From the NCBI GenBank assembly GCA_002197995.1, contig NGZR01000003.1, forward strand, positions 1,922,001-1,986,000: a DNA stretch of 64,000 nucleotides. The letters are read 5' to 3'. The notes beneath the pieces are model-generated. The model saw nothing but the letters and a program-made list of their open reading frames with translations. It was not told the DNA's origin and ran no database searches. Source of the DNA: Gaeumannomyces sp. JS-464 (Eukaryota; Ascomycota; Sordariomycetes; Magnaporthales; Magnaporthaceae). Shown here piece by piece: positions 24,801 through 34,680 of this stretch (positions are counted from its first letter, which is position 1; every line of letters starts with the position of its first letter). The position numbers and the translations under genes were made by a program.

Positions 24801-27800
24801 GCCGTAGGCTCCTCGAGCCAGTCCAGCGATGAGCGGAGGCGCCTCCCGGCTCGCCCGCCAAACCTACCTAGCTACCTACCTAGGTACTTGAAGCGTCAAG
24901 TCCTGGAAAGCATTCCCATTGCTTCTTTTTTTCATCCTCGCGTAGGGCTTACGCTGCCGCCTGTTCCGCCCGTTTTTCCCCCCTGCGGCATCCGACATCG
25001 CAAGGCCCTCCTCGGCCATCTCATCGCACCCTCGTCACTGATAATCCCTTGGTACCTATGGATCAGATATTTTGTATGGATTCTCTGCTATACGGCTGAA
25101 TCAGCCGGCAAAGCCCTGCCTGTATCGGCGCTTGCATACAGTGAAACTCGTTGTTCCCCATCCGTGCATTAAGGGCATATCAACACAGGGGGTCCGAACC
25201 TTTCCCCCTCCACAACCGCAAGTATCAAGGATAACGGCGGTTATTCCCTTCACCCTCCCTCCTTTCTCTGGGTCTGATAACGATGGCAACACCATCACGG
25301 GTACCTGCTGAACCCTTGATCCCTTTTTGGTCTTTCTTTTCCACCCTGCGTGGCTAGCTGTTGGACGAGCAGTTGATAAGGCCTTCGGCATTTGAGGAGA
25401 CAGGGAAGGGAAGGAGGCTGTGAGGGTTGCCTGGATGCACATAGCGTCTCACTGACGCACACAGCCGGCACAGTGAACCGAAAACGTTGCATTGCCGGTG
25501 CCCGGCTTAGCTGAAAGATAAACATTCTGTCGTCTTGTTCTTAGGTTCTTGGCCACCTGCTTGAGCTACCCTCCGGCTGCCTGCTTTGTATCTGCCACTC
25601 CCAGCCTCCTCCCTTATCCATCACTTCCCTTTTCACATGTAAGTGCGACGCCTTTATCACCGTAAAGAAGCATCACGACGCGATATCTCTGAGTATGGTG
25701 ACAAGGCGTTTGGGGCCTTTGTCATACTAGGGGCCCCAGTGGTCAAGACGGGTGGCATCGATGCCCTACAGATCCCTGGCGCTTTGCTTGTTGTGCCACG
25801 ATCGCCCCAGATAAGCAAACGGTATTCGCCATTCGCACCATTCTTGACGTGTGAGAGCCAGCCCGCATGCGGCATGCAGCAGGGTCAGAGATCTGTGCGA
25901 GGGACTCAACGGCTCTCGTGCTCTCTCAATGCCTGCGCGCGCATAGAGGACGGAGGATGCTGCAGGCCGACGTATCTAGCACAGCCAATCAGAAAGGCAC
26001 ACACAAGAACGCCCCTGTGCTCGTGCCCTGAACAAGCGGTGTCAAGAGACGCTACAGTGGGAAGACAAAAGTATCGCTTCGATTTTTTTTGGTCCCGCAA
26101 CCCCGCGACGCGTTCTCATCAACCCTACCAACAGAACTACCAATGTGTGGTATATAAAATATCGGAAAAAATACACACGCAATCCACTGCTTCTGTTTAT
26201 CTATTTAACAAAGTTTTGTATTCATTGAAACGAATTTGATCGTGCGGTGCTACGTTGAAATGGGTGGCTGATTTCGAGGGTGAAGTGGAAAATTGAAAAC
26301 GAAGCGGTACTTTTGTCCGTCGGTTGTAGCTACCTCTATGCGTGTACATACAGGTAGGTAGTCATCAGCCACTCAGCATATGTGCCTTGATTAGGTAGGT
26401 ACAGGCCGCCTCCTGCCTCCCTCTAATCTCTTGGTATCGTGGCCGAAAAGAGGGAGAGGATGCATGCTTGGCGGCCCTCGGATTTTCGGGAGACAAGGCA
26501 CATGATGTGACAATGCCTCGTGGTTGGACGACAGCACTGTCTCGCCAACTCTCGCATAAGGACGACAGCTTGGGCCTCTTGGCTTCCATGGGCCGGCCGT
26601 TCCATTCCATATGCCCATGCCAACGTCGTAATTTTGGACCAAATGTCACTCTCGATTGTTTGCTCGATAGCCAAAATGTCTTCCTGTCCGGCGGCGAGGT
26701 AATTAATTGATTGACTCGAGGTGACTGTGTCACTGATGACACTAGCTAGGTAGGTAATTGGAATGAACCCCCTTGCCCGAACTTATCCTGTAAGTCTGCT
26801 TTCCTATTTCCCGTCTGCTTTCTTATTTCCTGTACCCTTTCCTGTATACTTTCTTATTCCGTATGTTTTTTTTTCTTCCTATTTCCTACATCCTTACTGG
26901 CTTTTTTTTTTGTTGGGAACGTGCCAAGTTTCTCCCTGTACAATCGTGACCCCCACACGCGCCCGCATGCGACGGCATGTGGATGATATGGTCTCGAATA
27001 TCCGCTCTTGGGTCTCGTTGGGCGAAAATGGCGGTTTTTCCGATTTGATCCGTCCGCCACTTCCGTGATGCGGCTTGGAGATTTGCCGCCTGGGGCCAGT
27101 TTACCCCTCCTCTCGGAACTTCTGCGTACTGTCCATGTCGGAACACCAGCCAGAACATCCAGAGAAGACTGGATGTTCCGGAACCCCATGCAACCATACC
27201 ACGTGTTTGCCTTTTCAAGGGGTCACACCACTGGGGCGCAGCCGTACAGGCAAGCGGCTGGGCAATGAATATTTCCGTCTCTCGAAGGCTCAATGACACG
27301 GGAAGATCACACGGGAAGACCGGGGGTTTTCCTAAGCGTTGACGGCGCGCGGGAAAGCTAGTCCTTTCCAGAGTCACCGAGTCCAGAGAGGCAGGACGGG
27401 AAAGCTAGGCAGCCAGAATCTTTGCCGCGATCGAGTGTCATACATGTGGCGTTTTCTCGCCCATTCCTCAGCCACTGTGTCGATCGCCAGCCGTTGATGT
27501 GGCTGGCGCGAGTGGCGGGTGCTTGCAGGGCCTGCCCCTCGTCCGCCACCTTCTCAACGGACGCCGTCTTGGCGGGGTGCTTCCCGAAGCCGTCTGTCGG
27601 CGCCCAGGCCGAATATGGTGGTGCTCCGAGAGCGGTCACTCACCGCCTGGAAAAGCCGAGGATGCCAGAATCAAGTGGACGACGGCCCCTCCGGCAGGCC
27701 AGACAGCACACGTGCCGCAGATAAGCTGGAGGAGTGACCTATGTGTGAAACATCGGGGCGGCCGAATAAAAATCTGCAGTTCCGACAAGGCTAATTGGAA

Positions 27801-28465
27801 CCCCTATTGCCTAAGCTGTCCTGTAGGTCTCTTTCTCCTGGGTATTTACTATATCCTTTCCCGATTCCTATGTCCTTGGTCTGTTTCCTACGTCTTTTTC
27901 CTATTTCTTGCGCTTTCTGTTTACACGGGCACGGACTGTAGGCTTTCATTTGGGGAACGTGACCAGGTTTCGTCGCAGGGCCGGCCGGCTTTCTTCACCG
28001 GCTTTCCCAATGGAAACGCATCGATCATCAGGGTCCATGCAGCGAATAAGGGACGCGGCGCAAAGCGTTAGGTAATACATGAGGAAATGACATATCGTCC
28101 CCGCGGAATTGGCGCCGGAGCCCAAAGAGCGAGACACGGCGCGAGGGGGGGCGCGAGGGGCGCTCCTGGATTGGTCGAAGAGAGCGCCAAGCTCTTGTGC
28201 GGCTGGCTTACAAACGGCGGTGGTACGTTGCCCCGCACGCCTCCAACGCGGTCTGGTTCCAGCCCAAGCCAGCCTCACTTTCTTGAGACCTGGTCGAGGG
28301 CAGCAACAAAAAAGAGACGCATTGAACCCCAAGAATCGCGAGAAAGAGGCGGAAGACAAGAACGGCAACAGAGAGCAAAGACTCCGGACGCAGAGCCGGA
28401 TAGGAAACGTCTCGTCGCAGTCGTTTCCTCCAACGGCCCGCCTTTTACTGACTCCTTATAAGCAG
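21894..28465. other. 6.5 kb interval without a supportable gene
   Basis: This lies between divergently oriented genes (start 21893 on -, exon at 28466 on +), so it can contain both promoters and an unplaced first exon of the + gene. It contains TACCTACCTAGGTA-like motifs (24864-24886, 26352-26359, 26395-26401, 26747-26756), an 18-26 bp hairpin-forming inverted repeat at 27153, and two diverged similar blocks near 26.8 and 27.85 kb. Open frames here (e.g. 25643-26239 +, 22629-23345 -) show no domain or protein-like bias over their shadows. Confidence 0.5.
27153..27178. repeat. Perfect inverted repeat, 10 bp arms with 6 nt loop
   Basis: GAACATCCAG at 27153-27162 is followed by a 6-nt spacer and its exact reverse complement CTGGATGTTC at 27169-27178. 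It has no coding context. It could fold as a hairpin in RNA, or be a palindromic protein-binding site; chance occurrence in 64 kb cannot be excluded. Confidence 0.8.
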
Positions 28466-29806
28466 CGTTCGGCGACAGCATCAGCAAGCTCTTGGAAACT
28501 ACAACAACTGCCTTCAGCTCCTAGAGGTCTTTAGGCGCCGCACAGACGAGGCAACTCCGAATCGGACGCGGCATCGCTCCTCCAGAAGTCTCTGAAGTCG
28601 GATCGGGACAAGATCGAACGACGATATGCCTCTCGGCTAAGCGAGAATGGCAAGCGCCTCGCGCGCGGTGACGGTGAGTGTGCCCTCAATGCAGCCCAAT
28701 GCAGCCAGCCTCAGGAACCCCAAGACAGCAAGCCGTTTCGACGATGACGAGACCGTCACTGACTCCCCATCCGCTGCCTTCGCTCCGAGTTGGGTTCCAG
28801 ACAAGGCCAAATCTGTCCTGCGACGGACGCTCAGGAAGCTCAACGCCGCCCTAGTCGGTCTGCTCCACATGGGCAAGCATGATGACGCGATGCTGCCTTA
28901 TGACGCGCTCAAGCGGCTGTCCAACTCGTCGCGCATCGACGCCGTCAACGCCATCGACCAGCTCTCGCACAGACTCGCGAGCACGCCCTCGCGACGGTCC
29001 CTGGCATCCTCCAGCGGGGCCGCGTCGTCGTGTCGTCGTCGGGTGATGGCCATCGACGGCGCCGCGCTTCGGCGTCGGATGCGAGCATGGCAATTGTCTC
29101 ACACTCGCCCCCCAAGCCGCTACCCACAAAGACACGAAAGGACCCGGGCAAGAAATCGTCGCGGAAGGCGTCCAAAGAGGCAGCAGCGGCTTCCAAGAAG
29201 GCCCGCAGGGCAAGCGAGCCGAAAAGGGATAGCAAGAAGCTGTCGAAAAGGGTCACTGCAAGCAGCACTGCAACCGCCCAAAGTAGCGGTAGCACTGGAA
29301 GCAACGTCGGCTCCGCAGACAGCAACGCTGTCGCCAGCAAAAGTAACAGCAGCACTACTGACGGCAGTGCCAGCACCACCAACACCGCGGCAACCACAAC
29401 AGCCACCACCATTCAGCGACGCCCATGGCCCGGCCGCCAACGGCAACAGAGATAACACCAGCGCAGCACCAGCAACGACGGCGGTGGCGGCGACAAAAAG
29501 GGCGACAGAAAGGGCGACCCTGAGGACGGAATTCCCACAGGCCAGGAGCCCCCTTCGAAGCCACCGATTCCCGATGAGCGTGGCCAATAGGATGTCCATG
29601 ATGACCATCTCGTCGGTCAGCACCAAGCTTGGGGAGATACCCGAGCGGCGACGGCTGCAGAGGGCGCACGGGTCCAGCTCTGAGTCGGGCTCGGGCGAAA
29701 GCTCCGAATACAACGTGATGCCGACATACCCCCTGAAACCTTACCGGACCCCGCCAGGCTCAAGATCCAAGAACGGTGGTTTCTGGGGTTGTTCAGCAGG
29801 CGGTGA
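28466..29806 (+). CDS. Conserved uncharacterised fungal protein, reading frame broken several times
   Basis: The 5' end of this piece is an acceptor (branch-like ACTGAC at 28447-28452, AG at 28464-28465), so a first exon lies upstream and is not identified. Protein-like blocks in order: FGDSISKLLETTTTAFSS, then LEVFRRRTDE, then NSESDAASLLQKSLKSDRDK with YASRLSENGKRLARGD, then AKSVLRRTLRKLNAALVGLL with IDAVNAIDQLSHRL, a Lys/Ser/Thr-rich linker (PPKPLPTKTRKDPGKKSSRK), then SMMTISSVSTKLGEIPERRR and YPLKPYRTP. The last residues read GFWG and then, one base out of frame, LFSRR plus TGA at 29804-29806, a C-terminus I associate with a group of uncharacterised filamentous-ascomycete proteins. The blocks fall in all three frames; at least five single-base shifts are needed. 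I favour sequence errors over a pseudogene because even the terminal residues are preserved. Function unknown. Confidence 0.6.
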
Positions 29807-31060
29807 CTTGTTTTGGCATCGCGGCGCCCATGGAATTTTAGGCTGATTGAGGCTGGGGAACAGAAGCAGGGCGTCGGCCTAAAACCCACGAGTAAGCCGA
29901 ACCCATTACCCAAAAGCCACACCTACGGCCTGGAAGAGTTCTTTTCCCCTCGGCGTCCACCCATCCACCCACCGACTCCCGCAAGCTTGAACCGACGAGG
30001 ACACGAACGAGACAAGACGCCGGTTTTCGCAACCCGAACTTGGAGCTAACCGGGCAGGCATGCAATGAATCGCCACAGAAAGAAAGAAAAAGAGGGAAAA
30101 AAAAAAAAAAATCACACAAAACCCAAGAAGAAAAAAAAAACGAGAAAAAGCAATGCCGAAAAAAAAAAAAAAAAAAAAAAAAAAAAGGTTGTCAATGCAA
30201 ATTGCAGCGGGTGGGACTGGAAATCCGATGCCAGCTTGCTGGGCACGGCCAGATTTTTTCTCTCCTTCATCTCTTGCTAGAAAGAAGCACGGATAGAGCC
30301 TGTGGGCGGGTGGGTCTGGGCGTTCAACGGCGCCTGGGGGAGAGGGGCCACTGCCCGGGGTCTCACGCGAGCTGCCCTGGCCGACGGTGGGCGAGTGAGG
30401 AGAAACCTGGATTTTGCATTTTGCTTTCGAGGGACGAACGCCCACGGGCCATTGGCGCAACCTTGGCCTCAATGCTGCCTGCACGGGCGGGCCTGCAGTT
30501 TAGAAGATAGGACGGCCGCTTGCCAGAGACGAGAGATTGAATACCTACCGTCGACGAAGGCAAAGAGAAGAAAGACAGGCCCATTCCACGAGACAGGTTT
30601 GGGGACAGAGTGACCTCATATCCACACAAAAACCTTTTCTACGCCGCAAAATTCTCTGCCCCACACGGCAGCCAACGTAGCCCCTCACGAGCCTTGACCT
30701 TTGCCCACTTGCAGCGTGCAGTGCGAGTCACATTTTGCTCCAGCGCAGTGGCAGCCACAGGAAAGGGACTGCAAAGGGACTTTTCGGCTGTGCTGGTTGC
30801 GGTTAGACTGGCCTTCCTTGCCGAAGCGTGGGCTGGTCTTTTCTTTTTTGCAAACAAACGAGCAGCGAGCAGCGAGCAGCAGCGGCCACAAACACTCGCA
30901 TACTCACACTCACACTGCACCACCTGTCCTCGTCCGCCTCGTCTTCCCCAGAGTCCGGATGCAATTGACGTTCCCCAGCTCCAACACGACCACTTCAGCA
31001 CCTGGCACACGGACACTGAACCCCCCAGAGCTTGCAGCGCAGACCAGATAGTCCTCCAAA
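29807..31060. other. Intergenic, SRP72 promoter side, with A-rich tracts
   Basis: Contains the 3' flank of the preceding gene and the 5' flank of SRP72. A-rich runs include A28 at 30159-30186. No gene is supportable. Confidence 0.5.
30159..30186. repeat. Poly-A tract, 28 nt
   Basis: A pure A28 run inside a wider A-rich patch starting near 30080. No retroelement body is recognisable next to it. Confidence 0.85.
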
Positions 31061-33220
31061 ATGGCGGACCCCGCCATCTCGGCCCTCAACTCGCTCCTCC
31101 GAGGCACCGACATTGAGGACCACGCCGAGGCCCTCAGGCTGGCAAACGAGGCCATCCGCTCCTCTCCCTCAGCCGGCCCCGATCTTCACGCCGCCCAGCA
31201 CACAAAGGTCGTCGCCCTCGTCAAGCTCGACCGCTACGACGACGCCCTGCGTGCCATCAGCGACGGCGGCGATCGCCTTGCCCAGGACTGCGCCCTGGAG
31301 AACGCCTACGCCCTCTACAAGACTGGCAACCTCGATGCTGCCGCCGCCATCTGCGATGACTTCTGCGCCAAGGCCCCGACCCCGGCCGCTGCCCGGGGCG
31401 CCCGCCATGTGAGCGCCCAGGTTGCCTACCGCGCTGAGCGCTTCACAGACGCTGCCAGGGCCTACCGCGAGCTTCTTGACACCGTCTCGCGCGAGGGCCG
31501 GATCAACGAGGAGGGCGACCTGCGCATCAACATGCTGGCCACTGCCGCCCAGCTCGAGTGGGCCGGTGCCGCCCACCACCTCTCCGAGGCGGAACGCCAG
31601 CCCTCGAGGCAGGATATGGAGACCTTTGAGGCCGCCTACAACGCCGCATGCGGCTGCGTCGCCCGCGGCGAGCTGCGGAAGGCCGAGGTGCTGCTGAAGA
31701 GGGCCAAGGCTCTGTGTGAGGCCTCGGAAGATTTGAGCGAGGAGGAGAGGCAGGTCGAGCTCATTCCCATACTTGTCCAGCATGCCTATGTCCTGATAAG
31801 GCAGGGGAAGCTGGATGAGGGTGCCCAGTTGCAAAATTCCATCAGCATATCAGAGTGAGTGTTTGCCCCTGGCCCTGTCTGGTCCTGTGTCCTGGAGAGG
31901 CTCTCCTACTGCCTACTATCTCCAACCAAGTTACTGACTGTCGTTATGTTATGTTTGTACTCCAGGATATCCGACCACTCCACAAAGTGGGTTGCACAAA
32001 ACAACTCCCTGGCACAAGAGCAGGGCTCCAACCCATACATGACAGCCCGCCTAGCCGAGTCGATCAAGCCACCCACAGACAACAGCAGGCCATTTGAGTA
32101 CCAAGCCGCAGTCCTGAGGCGAAACAAGGAGGTCATCGAGCTACAATGCCAAAAGTTCAGTGGCGTCCGTTCTAGAGCGAGGACAGGTCTGGCAAGGGAA
32201 GACGCCTCATCAGCACCCGACACGTCGCGTGAGGCCAGCAATCTGGGCGTGCTGCACGCCGCTGCTGTGTCGCACCTTCAGACCGGAAAAGAGGCCCTCA
32301 GGAGCATATTGCCGCTGCTCGAGTCGCGCCCAGACGACATCGGCCTCTTGCTCACCATCATACAACTCTACATCCAAACAGAAAACCCAGCACCAGCCCT
32401 GTCTCTGCTCGAGGCCCTCTTCAGGCGCCTGGAAGCTGCCACAACCCCTGACCATGCCGACGTCCGCTTCTCCCCCGGCCTCGTCGCCCTCGCCGTCGCT
32501 CTGTATCGCCTCCAGGGCCGCCATGCTGCCGTGCGCGCCGAGCTGTCCAGGGCCGCCGTGCACTGGCAACAACAGTCTGCCGCAGGGGGCAGTGATGCCC
32601 GCGATGGCAGTGCGCTGTCGCTGTTACGCCAGGCTGGCATTGAATTATTGCACTCGCAGGACTCCTCGGATCTCTCCACGGCCGGCACGGCTTTCTCTCG
32701 ATTATGCGAGGAGCAGCGTGACCGCCTTGCCGAAGCAGGCCTGGTGGCGAGCTTTGCCACGAGCGACCCATCCCGCGCGCAGCCTTACCTGGCTGATCTG
32801 ACTCCTGTCGAGAAGCTGACGGCGGGTGTTGACGTGAGTGCGCTCTTGGATGCTGGCGTTGCTTCTCTCCCATCATCATCAGCCACGACCACTGCCACTG
32901 GGAGTAGGAAGCGTGGAGCGGCTGCGGCGGCGGACGGCGCAGCGCCGGCGAAGAAGCCGCGGCGCAGCCGAGCCAAGCTGCCCAAGGACTACGACCCGGA
33001 GAAGAAGCCAGACCCAGAGCGGTGGCTGCCGCTGCGCGACCGGAGCACGTACCGTCCCAAGGGCAAAAAGGGAAAGAAGAAGGTGGCCGAGGCGACGCAG
33101 GGCGGTATCGTCAAGGAGGAGGAGACGCTCGAGCTCGTCGGCGGGGCCGGGGCCGTCAAGGTCGAGAAGGCGCCCGCGGGAGGGGCCGGCGCCAAGAAGA
33201 AGAAGAAGGGTAAGAAATGA
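31061..33220 (+). CDS. SRP72: Signal recognition particle subunit SRP72
   Basis: SRP72 is the TPR scaffold that, with SRP68, binds SRP RNA and targets ribosomes with signal peptides to the ER membrane. Exon 1 31061-31854 and exon 2 31966-33220 are separated by a 111-nt intron (GTGAGT...CCAG) whose removal keeps the frame; product 682 aa, close to the usual 640-670. The first 250 residues are helical TPR-like repeats (LVKLDRYDDALRAI, ENAYALYKTGNLDAAAAI). The C-terminus holds the diagnostic RNA-binding box KLPKDYDPEKKPDPERWLPL followed by RSTYRPKGKKGKKK, and a Lys-rich end. The start ATG has a good context (AAAATGGC) and follows a TPR-consistent N-terminus. The gene converges with the Arf-GEF gene downstream. 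Confidence 0.96.
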
Positions 33221-34680
33221 ACGAGAACGAGTTGAACGAATCGCAGGCGTCCATAAATACATAGATATGCTCCGCGAGCTGCTCTGTTTGAGTAGGGCAG
33301 GCTTGTGGGAACGCTTCGTTGCTCGAGGGAAGGGCACCCTCGTTGCGCGGATGCGACCCATTCTGATTGATGATGGATGGGATGACGCCATGGGAAAAGG
33401 ATGTAAAACTAAAATTTTGGTTCAAAGAAAAGATATTGAGACTCAATCTATTTGTTACTGAATTAATGAAAACAGGCTGTCACTCTGGCACAGTTTTCGT
33501 CATCAAATGTGCTCTGCTCACCTCTGTATTTGTATCAGTATCCTTTCCCCTTCCCACCTCTACTTCCGGACTCCTGTGCCTCAACCACTTCCTGCCCCAA
33601 GTCGTATTAGCTATCGGGTTTGGAAAGCCCCTTTTCGCTGGACAGATCCAAGTTCCGGACCGAGCGCCTTGTAGGGGCGATACCGTAGCAGCGACCATCA
33701 TCGTCCCATCAAAATCGTGTCAAAGTAGGGGTAGGTGATGATGCGTGAGCTGAAATTTTTTTTTGGTCCTGTTTGCGATGTAAGCCATACATGGAAGATT
33801 CGAGAGTAAGAAAGGAGAAGGCACGCGACTGTGCTGTGCTGTTGTTCCGATATGAACAAGTTGTGTATATCGGAGTGTAGTGGCAATGTTTTGCTACGAA
33901 AACAAACAAGACAAAACAAAAAAGAAAGCAAGAAAAAACCACTGTTGTCCCTTTCCGCGCCGACGAAACAATCGTACCATTCCACCCATCCGTCATAAAA
34001 GGAAAGGAGGAGGAACCAGAAGCCCCCGAGGGGAAAAAAATAGGGGGTTGGTATCACTGGCTGGAGTAAGTAGCCTTGTCTCCCCTTCTATCACCGCTTG
34101 ACCTTGAGGCCGATCCCTGGGGAAGCATAAGAGGAAAAAGAAGGGGGAGAGAGTGGCAGACAGGAGAAACAGAACAGAAATAAAATAGGGGAGAATAAAC
34201 AAATAAAAATGATAGCAAAAAAACGGCAAACCAGCGCGAGTGACGCGTCAAGGTTTGACCGAGTTGAAACACATAGACTAAAAGAATAAACAGAAGCCAG
34301 AAAAAAAGGAAAGATGGAAACGACTAAAGAGAAAGAGAGAAAGAGAGAAAGAAGAAGAGGAAGAAGAGGATGAAGGATGGCGGCTACCATGGGGGCTTCC
34401 TCAGCACTCTCCGCCGCGCTGCCAAGAGGGTTGGGTCAGCCAAGTTCCACCCCTGCAGGGTCTTGGCGCCCGTGTCTATTGATACAGAGAATTAGGAAAT
34501 GCAGTGAGTGCCCGCTGAGAGCCAAGAACTCGGATGTTCTCCGGCCGCTGTGCTTGTTTTTGCTTCTTTCGTTTGTGTTTTTTTTTTAATTCTGATTCTT
34601 CTTTTCTCTCTATCGATGTTCAAGTGTCGAGATCGGCTGAGGACGATTCCTGATTCCTGTCTCACGAGCGAGGGCAAGGC
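33221..34680. other. Convergent intergenic region, about 1.5 kb
   Basis: 3' flanks of SRP72 (+) and the Arf-GEF (-). Purine-rich on the + strand (34190-34380), otherwise unremarkable. No gene supportable. Confidence 0.5.

Noticed and set aside
25643..26239. 198-codon + strand frame
   Set aside because: No recognisable domain, biased neither in composition nor by conserved motifs, and no convincing promoter or partner exon.
28466..29806. Pseudogene call for the frame-broken gene
   Set aside because: Equivalent one-base breaks occur in essential genes of the same window and the terminal residues are preserved, so errors are the more economical reading.
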